This document shows, one piece after another, positions 26,389 to 33,551 of a stretch of DNA of 51,616 bases. The translations under genes and the position numbers were made by a program. The notes below the pieces were generated by a model. That model was not told the origin of the DNA and did not search any database. It worked only from the letters and a program-made list of their open reading frames with translations. Source of the DNA: an uncultured Bacteroidia bacterium (lineage in GTDB: Bacteria > Bacteroidota > Bacteroidia > Bacteroidales > UBA932); assembly GCA_902782225.1 (NCBI GenBank), contig CACZMF010000016.1:1-51616 (forward strand), in the 5' to 3' direction. Every line of letters starts with the position of its first letter. Within the stretch, counting starts at the first letter, position 1.

Positions 26389-26643
26389 TTATTTTACGAC
26401 CTTATAATCAATAATTTCCGCCTCATACCCAAGCTTGTTTATCGCCTTCTTGAGCTTGACGGTGTCAGTCCTGGCGGGGTTGAAGACCACGGTGATGGTC
26501 TTGGCAGGCACATCGACCTTGAGGTCCTTGACGCCCTTCTCGAAGCCGACGTTCTCCTTCACTTTCATTGCGCATTTGTCGCAATGGATAGTGCTTGCGA
26601 ATACCACTTGCACGAGAGCAAGCAAAACTAAAAACTGTCTCAT
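26389..26643 (-). CDS. Small secreted heavy-metal-associated (HMA) protein
   Basis: 84 residues: a signal peptide of about 17 residues followed directly by one HMA domain with the metal motif HCDKCAMKV (Cys21, Cys24), then KENVGFEKGVKDLKVDV and YEAEII of the ferredoxin-like fold. Such domains bind Cu(I), Zn or similar ions. Unlike cytoplasmic copper chaperones this one is exported, so it should act in the periplasm. It is encoded 6 nt downstream of a TonB-dependent receptor, a pairing that suggests a metal import or sensing pair (inference). Confidence 0.85.
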   Translation of the reverse strand: MRQFLVLLALVQVVFASTIHCDKCAMKVKENVGFEKGVKDLKVDVPAKTITVVFNPARTDTVKLKKAINKLGYEAEIIDYKVVK

Positions 26644-26649
26644 ATTTCT

Positions 26650-28698
26650 TTATTCTGTTTTCCAAAGAGTCACCCTGATTCCGGCATAGATGCGCCTGCC
26701 CATCAGCGGGCCCCAGATGCAGCTGGCGTCAAATCCGGGCGCCCAGGGGGATGAGGCGCCGATAATTGGATCGGGCTGGGTAAAGCCCGTGAGGTTTTCG
26801 CCGCCCACGTAGAAGTCGAAGCCCTTGAATCGCTTCGTGACCTGGGCGTAGAGGAGAGGATATCCCTGGCTGTACTTGCCGTCCGCCATGAAGTCCCAGA
26901 GCCGCACAGGGCCGTTGTAGGAGGCAGTGAAATCGAAGATCCACTTGTTGAGAGGCGTTGCATACTGGAGGTTCAGCACGCCCTTGAAGCGGCTTGTCAT
27001 CGGCTTTATGTCGTCCGACTGGTGAAGAAGAGTCTGCCTCGGGTCGGTATAGCGGCCGGTAAGGGTGACCGTAAAGCCCCGGAATGGCTCCGAGGAGAAG
27101 TCGATCTGGAAACTGTCCGTGCGGGAATAGCCTTCAGGCACATCATTCAGAGGATAGATATAGATGTCGGACGCGGTGTAATCCACCAGCATCTGGTCCA
27201 CGAAGCGGGTGCCGAAGTAATCCAGACTGATGTAGGTCTTCTGCGACTTGTCGAAAGGCAGGTACCAGGTGATGTTGCCGCCGAAAGTCCAGGCATCCTC
27301 GAGCGGGTGCTCCAGGAGATTTCCGTTAATCACCTTGCCGGTGGAAAGGATGCCGATGTTGTCGATAAGCGGAGTGCTGTAGCGCAGTCCCCTGCCGCCG
27401 TTGGCACGGATAACCAGCTGATCCACAGGATTCCATCGGAGCGTCAGACGGGGAGAAACCCGCACGCCGGCGCCGAGGAACCAGTCGGCCCGCGTGCTCA
27501 CGATTGCGGAGAACTTGTCGGCGACGTGGAAAGTGTATTCCGCGAAGGCCCCGAGGTCGTTGAGCAGGGTGTTGCCGTTGAACTTGGCGGACCTTCCGAT
27601 GTTGGGCCTCCAGTTGAGGGACTCCCTGTAGGCATCCAGCATGTTGCTGAGCCCGAAGGTGAAGTGGTGGGCCTCCAGATGCTGGTCCTGATACAGCAGG
27701 TTCACGAATGCGGAGTGCTGACCGGCCACGTAGGGATTGAGTCCGAAGCGGGAATCAAGGTCGCTGTAGTTGTAGTCCACCACCACGGCGCAGTTCCTGC
27801 TGTTGTCTTCATTCAGGGGCACGCCCACCTTCACGTAGGCGTCCAGGTTCTTGTTCCGGATGTCGGTAGCCCAGGGATTGGCGTCGGCGTCGGTAAACAA
27901 CTGTCCGCCTTTCTTCGCGTCGTAGATGCCCCGCAGGCCGAAACGCACCTGCAGGCCGCTGGGATCATAGTAGAGCCAGCGGTTCGACAGGGAGTAGGAG
28001 CCGCCCAGGGGGTCGTCGGCAAAAGAGTCGGCATTGTGGTCCATAGCCCTGAAATTGCGGTCTGCATGGGCAAGGATCACGGTGCTCCACTTGCCGTAGT
28101 CGTCCAGCTGCAGGGAACTCGCCACGTTGATGTCGGCCTTTGTGTCGTTCATCAGGGACGCCTGCACGTAGAGTGGAATCTCGTCCGTGGGCTTGCGGTG
28201 CTCCATATTGATCTGGCCGGTCATCGACTCCACGCCGTTGATGACGGAAGTCACGCCCTTGGCGATCTGTATGCTTTCCAGCCACTGCGACGGCACCCAG
28301 TTGAGCCCCCAGGGGGCGGACAAGCCACGCATCACGGGGCGGTTCTCGTCCAGCATCTGCACGTAGATTCCGCTCTGCCCGAGCAGGCGGATCTGGCGGG
28401 CGCCGGTCACGGCGTCGCTGTAGCCCACGGTCACGCTGGCGGAGTTTTCAAAACTCTCGGCCAGGTTGCAGCAGGCCATCTTGCAGAGGCCGGCGGCGGT
28501 GATGACTTCAGTGCGTATGTCCTTGCCTTTCGAAAGGAAGTTGCCGTTGCCGCGGGCAGTGAACACCGAAGCGTCCAGCGTGTCCTTCCTTTCTCCGTAT
28601 ATGCCGGTCGTATCAGGCATTTGCGCGTTTGCTTTCACAGAGAAAAGCAAAGCGGCAACCAGGCACGGCATGCCGTGCTTAAAGATTCTCGATATCAT
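26650..28698 (-). CDS. TonB-dependent receptor, probably for a metal or metal complex
   Basis: 682 residues: signal peptide (about 1-25), plug domain (about 50-170) with ARQIRLLGQSGIYVQMLDENRP and GVTSVINGVESMTGQINM, and a C-terminal barrel ending in GIRVTLWKTE. The plug carries three cysteines close together, GLCKMACCNLAESF (Cys72, Cys76, Cys77), a motif I know from Bacteroidota receptors next to HMA proteins. There is no N-terminal carboxypeptidase-regulatory-like domain and no SusD partner, which argues against glycan uptake. It overlaps yicC by 4 nt (ATGA), which also supports this start. Confidence 0.88.
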   Translation of the reverse strand: MISRIFKHGMPCLVAALLFSVKANAQMPDTTGIYGERKDTLDASVFTARGNGNFLSKGKDIRTEVITAAGLCKMACCNLAESFENSASVTVGYSDAVTGARQIRLLGQSGIYVQMLDENRPVMRGLSAPWGLNWVPSQWLESIQIAKGVTSVINGVESMTGQINMEHRKPTDEIPLYVQASLMNDTKADINVASSLQLDDYGKWSTVILAHADRNFRAMDHNADSFADDPLGGSYSLSNRWLYYDPSGLQVRFGLRGIYDAKKGGQLFTDADANPWATDIRNKNLDAYVKVGVPLNEDNSRNCAVVVDYNYSDLDSRFGLNPYVAGQHSAFVNLLYQDQHLEAHHFTFGLSNMLDAYRESLNWRPNIGRSAKFNGNTLLNDLGAFAEYTFHVADKFSAIVSTRADWFLGAGVRVSPRLTLRWNPVDQLVIRANGGRGLRYSTPLIDNIGILSTGKVINGNLLEHPLEDAWTFGGNITWYLPFDKSQKTYISLDYFGTRFVDQMLVDYTASDIYIYPLNDVPEGYSRTDSFQIDFSSEPFRGFTVTLTGRYTDPRQTLLHQSDDIKPMTSRFKGVLNLQYATPLNKWIFDFTASYNGPVRLWDFMADGKYSQGYPLLYAQVTKRFKGFDFYVGGENLTGFTQPDPIIGASSPWAPGFDASCIWGPLMGRRIYAGIRVTLWKTE

Positions 28699-29582
28699 AG
28701 TATGTTAAGGGATTGCTCCCTGATTTTTTCCAGTTCATCTTTCATCCGCACCACGGCCTTCTGGATGCCGGCATGATTGGCCTTCGAGCCGGTGGTGTTG
28801 ATTTCGCGCCCCATTTCCTGGATGATGAATCCAAGTTTCTTGCCAGGATACTGCTCGCCGTCTATCGTGTCCATAAAGTACTTGCAGTGCTGGCGCAGGC
28901 GCACCTTTTCTTCGTTGATGTCCAGCTTCTCCAGGTAGAAAACCATCTCCTGTTCGAAGCGCTCGGCATCACATTTGACTTTCAGTTCTTCAAGCGATTT
29001 AGTGAGTTTGGAACGCACCGCTTCGATACGTTCCGATTCATAAGCTTCTACCTCGTTTTCAAGTTCAAGGATAGTGCCGACGCGGGAAGTGACGTCCCGG
29101 TAGAGGGCCTCACCCTCGCGGGACCTGTAGTCGCAAATGGCATCCAGGGCCCTGTCGATCGCCGCTTCCACCAGAGGCCAGTTGGCATCGTCTATGACTG
29201 GATGCCTGTCGGCGCTGACTACATCAGGAAGGCGCAGAAGCGTGGAGATGATGTAGTTCGCATCCTCTTCCCGGGGATCAGGCGCCCCGATCTCGGAAGC
29301 CAGGGCGCCTATCTGCCGGTAATAGTCCAGTGCGAGTTCCCGGTTTATGGCCGCAGCGGAGATGGAAACGTTGGGCTCCCAGCTGAGGAACATATCAATG
29401 GTCCCCCGCTGCAGCCTGTCGGCTATCTTCTTGCGCAGCGGCATTTCCTTGTCTTTGGGCAGAAGGGAGGTCTTTATGCCGATCTCGGCATTCTTCCCGT
29501 TGACGGAACGGAATTCGACCGTCAGTTTTCCGCCTTCGAGCAAGGCCTCTGCCTTGCCATAACCGGTCATCGACTGTATCAT
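28695..29582 (-). CDS. yicC: YicC-family endoribonuclease-like protein
   Basis: 295 residues. The N-terminus MIQSMTGYGKA is diagnostic of YicC, and the C-terminal DUF1732-type part ends with GFIIQEMGREINTTGSKANH and KDELEKIREQSLNIL, also diagnostic. YicC proteins are cytoplasmic; E. coli YicC is reported as a metal-dependent endoribonuclease acting with PNPase on small RNAs. The ATG at 29582 is used, not a longer frame that would run into the nucleotidase gene. It is flanked by a 2-nt gap upstream and a 4-nt overlap downstream. Confidence 0.93.
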   Translation of the reverse strand: MIQSMTGYGKAEALLEGGKLTVEFRSVNGKNAEIGIKTSLLPKDKEMPLRKKIADRLQRGTIDMFLSWEPNVSISAAAINRELALDYYRQIGALASEIGAPDPREEDANYIISTLLRLPDVVSADRHPVIDDANWPLVEAAIDRALDAICDYRSREGEALYRDVTSRVGTILELENEVEAYESERIEAVRSKLTKSLEELKVKCDAERFEQEMVFYLEKLDINEEKVRLRQHCKYFMDTIDGEQYPGKKLGFIIQEMGREINTTGSKANHAGIQKAVVRMKDELEKIREQSLNIL

Positions 29583-29584
29583 GC

Positions 29585-30397
29585 TCAATAGATTTTGATC
29601 ATACCCATGTCCAGGCCCCAGCACCCGTCGGTGATGATGGGCACGGACTTGCCGTCCAGGTCTTTAATGTAGATGAAATCATCGACGAAAGTGTGGGAGT
29701 GTCCGGAGACCACAAGGTCGACGCCGCGGCTCTTGGCTATGAGCGTCTGGTCGTCGGGAGCGCCCTCGGGATCGCCAACATAGCCGAAATGCGAAAGAAG
29801 TATGACCATGTCGCACTTCTCCTCTTCCCTGAGGAACTTGGCCCATTTGTTGGTCACTTCAGCGGCATCGAACTGGGGAATGCGGGAGGAGGTCACCTTG
29901 GCGACGCAGGTAGAAATGTCCGCCTCGAGGCCGATGATGCCTATCTTCATGCCGCCCTTGTTCACTATGGTGTAGGGCTTTACATACTGTCCGAGCTCAA
30001 AGGAGCTGAGGTCGAGGTTGGCGCACACGACCGGGCATTTGACGTCGCGGAGGCGCTCTGTCAGGTCTTCGATGCCGTCGTCGAACTCATGGTTGCCGAG
30101 AGCCACGGCGTCATAACCGAGAGCGTCGAGCATCTTCGCCTCCAGGCGGCCGTGCATCTGGGAATAGTAGGAAGTACCCTGATCGAAGTCGCCGGCGTGG
30201 AGAAGAAGCACCTTGGACTCGCCTTCGGCCTTGCGCACGGAATCGACGAAAGCGGCCCTTTCGATGATGCCGCCCTTGCCGTCGCGCAGGGGGTCCATAT
30301 GCGAATGGGTGTCGTTGGTGTGGAGTATCACGAGCCTGGGCCCGCATGCACACAGGGCGGCTGCAGCCGCCACGATGGTAAGTATCCGTTTCATCAT
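29585..30397 (-). CDS. Metallophosphatase lipoprotein, N-terminal half of a split 5'-nucleotidase
   Basis: 270 residues. After a lipobox signal (RILTIVAAAAALCAC) comes the calcineurin-like metallophosphoesterase domain of UshA-type 5'-nucleotidases: HTNDTHSH, HAGDFDQG, ALGNHEFDDG, ILLSHFGY and SGHSHTF are the metal-binding blocks in order. The substrate-binding C-terminal domain that is normally fused is encoded by the gene just upstream (30394-31218). Together they would hydrolyse nucleotides outside the inner membrane. Two tandem ATGs (30397, 30394) are possible starts; the first overlaps the upstream stop as ATGA. Confidence 0.92.
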   Translation of the reverse strand: MMKRILTIVAAAAALCACGPRLVILHTNDTHSHMDPLRDGKGGIIERAAFVDSVRKAEGESKVLLLHAGDFDQGTSYYSQMHGRLEAKMLDALGYDAVALGNHEFDDGIEDLTERLRDVKCPVVCANLDLSSFELGQYVKPYTIVNKGGMKIGIIGLEADISTCVAKVTSSRIPQFDAAEVTNKWAKFLREEEKCDMVILLSHFGYVGDPEGAPDDQTLIAKSRGVDLVVSGHSHTFVDDFIYIKDLDGKSVPIITDGCWGLDMGMIKIY

Positions 30398-31218
30398 TTC
30401 ACTACGACCCTCCCGTCGGTCTGATATTCGATTGCCTTTCCTTCAGCAGTCAGCTGGCGGACATACTCTTCGATGGCCTTTCCGATGATCACCTCGCTGA
30501 TCGTGAGCTTGGTGGCTCCGCGCGCAACGCTGATATTGTCGCCGCCGTCGAGCAGGAAGTCCACGGTCGCCACGTTGTATTTCTTCTTGGGATCCACGCT
30601 CTTGCCTCCGACCTCAAGACTTTCCACCTTCTTGTCGGCAATGACCATTTTCACGCCGCTGAGGCACTGGGGGCCGTATTTTGCCACGTCGTCCATCAGG
30701 CGCAGAAGCTCCTTGCCGGGCAGCTCGACCATGCAGATCTTGTTGTTGAAGGGGAACATGGAGCGTATGTCGTCGAGGAGCACGTCTCCCTCCGGCATAT
30801 CCACGCGGATTCCGCCGAAGTTGATGATGCCCACGTCCATCTTGCGCTTGAACATTGTCTCCGCCTTGCTGCGGAGGAAGTCCACCACGAAGTTGCTAAG
30901 CTCCGATTCGGGAGCCTCGGCCGACATTGCGCGGGTGGAGAACGCTATTACCTCCTTGACTTCTGCCATCTGCGGCTGGGCCTCGATCAGCAGGGACGCT
31001 ACCTTGGGAGTCGCACCTCCGCCAAAGACGGTGCCGTTGGGAGCCGTGTAGGCGCCTGTCGCAGGATCCACGGTGCCGAGGGCCTCGGGGATATTGTCGG
31101 CCGTGGGGGCGGTGACGCCCGTGCGGTGGCCGTCGATGGGCAGCTTCTCCCACACCATTCCGGTCTTGCAGCCACTCAAGGCGGCAAGCAGGAACAACAA
31201 TAACACAGTTTTTTTCAT
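30394..31218 (-). CDS. 5'-nucleotidase C-terminal-domain lipoprotein
   Basis: 274 residues, with a lipobox signal (LLLFLLAALSGC) and then a UshA-like C-terminal domain: SNFVVDFLRSK, IINFGGIRVDMPEGDVLLDDI, MFPFNNKICMVELPG, and YNVATVDFLLDGGDN, which normally position the nucleotide for the metallophosphatase domain. It has no metal motifs itself and depends on the partner made from 29585-30397. Residues about 25-90 contain a loop with GVTAPTADNIPEALG that is less conserved. Both halves are separate lipoproteins, so they must meet on the membrane surface. Confidence 0.9.
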   Translation of the reverse strand: MKKTVLLLFLLAALSGCKTGMVWEKLPIDGHRTGVTAPTADNIPEALGTVDPATGAYTAPNGTVFGGGATPKVASLLIEAQPQMAEVKEVIAFSTRAMSAEAPESELSNFVVDFLRSKAETMFKRKMDVGIINFGGIRVDMPEGDVLLDDIRSMFPFNNKICMVELPGKELLRLMDDVAKYGPQCLSGVKMVIADKKVESLEVGGKSVDPKKKYNVATVDFLLDGGDNISVARGATKLTISEVIIGKAIEEYVRQLTAEGKAIEYQTDGRVVVK

Positions 31219-31220
31219 AA

Positions 31221-32624
31221 TTATTTCTGTTTAAACCATTTCCAAAGGTCCTTCCAAGTGGACTTCTTGCCGAACATGAGGATGCCCACCTTGTAGATCT
31301 TGGCGGAAATCCATGCGCACACGGCAAAGGTCGCGATCAGGAGCACGGCAGAAAGGATGATTTCCCAGGCGGGCACCCCGAACGGAATGCGGGCAAGCAT
31401 CACTATAGGCGAAGTGAAGGGAATCATCGATCCCCAGAACACCAGGGCGCTGTCGGGGGCCTTGAATGCATAGATCGCAATGAAGAAGCCGAGGAGCAGC
31501 GGCACGGTGACAGGCAGCTGAAGCTGCTGGCTGTCGCCCTCGTTTTCCACCGCCGAGCCTATGGCCGCAAAGAGCGAAGCATAGAGCAGATAACCGAAGA
31601 TGAAGAAAACAAGGAACGAAACGAGCAGTTCGGCGAGGTTGATATTCGAAAGCGTGCTCAGGACGGCCTGCATGCCGGAAGGCTCCGCGGAAGCCACGGC
31701 CACGCTGTCGGAGGGAGCTGTGAGCTCTTCGAGCGAAGGGACATCTCCGGACATATGCACGCCGGGAGCCATCATCTCCGTCATCTGGGCCGTATCAGTG
31801 CTGGAAAGGGCGCCCATCAGCTTGTCCTTGCCGATAAAGCCGGAGGCGACGGCGAGGATGGCAAGCGTGAGCACTATCCAAAGCAGGAACTGTGTCAGGG
31901 CCACCAGCGCCACGCCTATGATCTTGCCGAACAGGAGTTCGGTGGCCTTCACGGACGAGACGAGGACCTCCACCACGCGGGAGCTCTTTTCCTCGATCAC
32001 GGAAGACATGACCATACCGCTGAACAGGGCGATGAACATATAGATGGCCATACCGAGCAACATGGAAATGGCCATATACACACCGGATTCGGAGATGGTC
32101 TCCTTGCCGGATTCATCCACGGTGTAGCTGTGGAGGTGGACGTTGGACTTCACCCCTGCCATGATCTCCTCGAGATTCTCAATGCCGTAGGATTCGATGC
32201 GATAGGCCTCGACGGCATCGTTGATGCGGTTCTCTATGATGGCACCCGTGTCCATGCCGAGAGGCTTTTCGGAATAAGAATCGGCCGTGACGGTGCGCTG
32301 GGCGGTGTCCAGCTCCGAAATGCTGAGCAGCACGTCTATGCCGTACTTGGAAAGATCCGTCTTGACTTCCTCCGGCAGGACGTCCTGGAGGAACACATAC
32401 TCTATCGTATCCCCGCTCTCAAGATATGGGGTGACGATTCCGGAACGGTCGATGACGCCGACCTTCTTGGCCTCTTCCTTTGCCCCTGCCATGATGAGGG
32501 CGGGCAGAATGCACAGCGCTGCAAACAGGATAGGGGCGAGGAAGGTGATGATAAGGAAACTCTTCTTCTTGACCTTGTTGAGGTATTCCCTCTGGATGAT
32601 AATGCCTAATGTTCTGAAATTCAT
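31221..32624 (-). CDS. ABC-2 type transporter permease (NatB-like)
   Basis: 467 residues. One membrane helix near the N-terminus (about 23-46) follows IIIQREYLNKVKKKSF; then a large extracytoplasmic domain to about 185; then five helices to the C-terminus, with the SSVIEEKSSRVVEVLVSS segment typical of NatB/YhaP-like permeases. A hydrophilic insert with an acidic, Met-rich stretch (about 270-320, TEMMAPGVHMSG) lies between helices. It pairs with the ATPase encoded 4 nt upstream to form an exporter, of sodium or small molecules by family analogy. Confidence 0.9.
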   Translation of the reverse strand: MNFRTLGIIIQREYLNKVKKKSFLIITFLAPILFAALCILPALIMAGAKEEAKKVGVIDRSGIVTPYLESGDTIEYVFLQDVLPEEVKTDLSKYGIDVLLSISELDTAQRTVTADSYSEKPLGMDTGAIIENRINDAVEAYRIESYGIENLEEIMAGVKSNVHLHSYTVDESGKETISESGVYMAISMLLGMAIYMFIALFSGMVMSSVIEEKSSRVVEVLVSSVKATELLFGKIIGVALVALTQFLLWIVLTLAILAVASGFIGKDKLMGALSSTDTAQMTEMMAPGVHMSGDVPSLEELTAPSDSVAVASAEPSGMQAVLSTLSNINLAELLVSFLVFFIFGYLLYASLFAAIGSAVENEGDSQQLQLPVTVPLLLGFFIAIYAFKAPDSALVFWGSMIPFTSPIVMLARIPFGVPAWEIILSAVLLIATFAVCAWISAKIYKVGILMFGKKSTWKDLWKWFKQK

Positions 32625-32628
32625 GGTG

Positions 32629-33483
32629 CTACTCCTCCTCCTGCGTTACGAGTTTGATAAAGATGTCGTTCATTCTGGGAATGAGCTCCTTGAAGGAGTT
32701 CAGGCGCACGCCGGAAGCGATAAGCTCCTGAAGGCGGGAATTCACGTCCTCCCGGGCAACGGTCTCGGTCCTTCTCTCCACGCCTTCGGTGTATTCAATC
32801 TCCACGTTGTCCTGGCCGTAGCGGCGGCGGATTTCATTCGTGCCTCCGGTGACCACCAGCCTGGCCTTGTTGATGAGGGCTATGTTGTCGCAGAGCTCTT
32901 CGACGGATTCCATATTGTGGGTGGAGAGGATAACGGTGGCGCCTTCATCTTTGAGGCGCAGGATCTCCTGGCGGATGATTTCGGTGTTGACGGGATCGAA
33001 GCCGGAGAACGGCTCGTCGAGTATCATCAGCGCCGGCTTGTGGACCACGGTCGTGATGAACTGGAGCTTCTGGGCCATGCCTTTGGAAAGTTCTTCCACC
33101 TTCTTGTCCCACCAGTCCTGTATTCCGAAGCGTACGAACCACTCTTTCAGTTCCCTGCGGGCGTCGGCGGAGCTCATGCCCTTCAGGCGGGCAAGATACA
33201 TCACCTGGTCGCCCACTTTCATCTTGCGATAGAGACCGCGTTCTTCAGGCATATAGCCGATTCTCTCCACATCCCTCTGGTTGATGGGGCGGCCGCAGAA
33301 GAGCACCTCGCCGGAGTTGGGAATCGTGATCCGGTTGATGATACGGATCAGGGTTGTCTTGCCCGCACCGTTGGGCCCGAGAAGACCGAAAATCTGCCCT
33401 TCGGGGATTTCGAGGCTCACGTGGTCGAGAGCCACCTTCTCACCGAAGCTTTTGCAGACTTCCTTACATTCGATGATTGCCAT
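32629..33483 (-). CDS. ABC transporter ATP-binding protein (NatA-like)
   Basis: 284 residues with Walker A GPNGAGKTTLIR, signature LSKGMAQKLQF, Walker B LMILDEPFSGFD and switch His in LSTHNM. The C-terminal 60 residues (after about 225) form the small extra domain of NatA/drug-export ATPases. ATG 33483 (MAIIECKEV) is used; a frame 27 nt longer would begin too close to the -7 box. This is the first gene of the 16-gene minus-strand run that ends at 13658, and its promoter at 33508-33515 is the only clear one for that run. Confidence 0.92.
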   Translation of the reverse strand: MAIIECKEVCKSFGEKVALDHVSLEIPEGQIFGLLGPNGAGKTTLIRIINRITIPNSGEVLFCGRPINQRDVERIGYMPEERGLYRKMKVGDQVMYLARLKGMSSADARRELKEWFVRFGIQDWWDKKVEELSKGMAQKLQFITTVVHKPALMILDEPFSGFDPVNTEIIRQEILRLKDEGATVILSTHNMESVEELCDNIALINKARLVVTGGTNEIRRRYGQDNVEIEYTEGVERRTETVAREDVNSRLQELIASGVRLNSFKELIPRMNDIFIKLVTQEEE

Positions 33484-33507
33484 TTTGCTAAATGTTGTTT
33501 TAATCTT

Positions 33508-33515
33508 CAAATATA
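33508..33515 (-). promoter_or_regulatory. -7 box for the natA-like gene and the genes behind it
   Basis: CAAATATA on plus reads TATATTTG on minus (full TAnnTTTG match), 24 nt upstream of the ATG at 33483. No CAA lies at ideal -33 spacing. It faces away from the peptidase promoter at 33539-33546. Confidence 0.55.
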
Positions 33516-33529
33516 CGACAAATTTGTCG
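33516..33529. promoter_or_regulatory. 14-bp perfect palindrome between divergent promoters (operator candidate)
   Basis: CGACAAATTTGTCG is perfectly self-complementary. It starts right where the minus-strand -7 box begins and lies about 10 bp upstream of the plus-strand -7 box, so a bound dimer could block both promoters. No regulator gene lies beside it. Confidence 0.45.
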
Positions 33530-33538
33530 GATAATCAT

Positions 33539-33546
33539 TATTTTTG
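33539..33546 (+). promoter_or_regulatory. -7 box of the S9 peptidase gene (TATTTTTG)
   Basis: A full TAnnTTTG match ending 5 nt before the ATG at 33552, so the mRNA should begin at or next to the start codon. No -33 TTG is at the right distance. Confidence 0.55.
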
Positions 33547-33551
33547 TGCTG

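Noticed and set aside
20895-28776. Long plus-strand open frames opposite the Wzi, aminotransferase, glnS and TonB receptor genes (for example 24423-25880 and 27022-28776)
   Set aside because: Same cause: antisense shadows of GC-rich genes, His/Val/Gly-rich, without signals, motifs or promoters.
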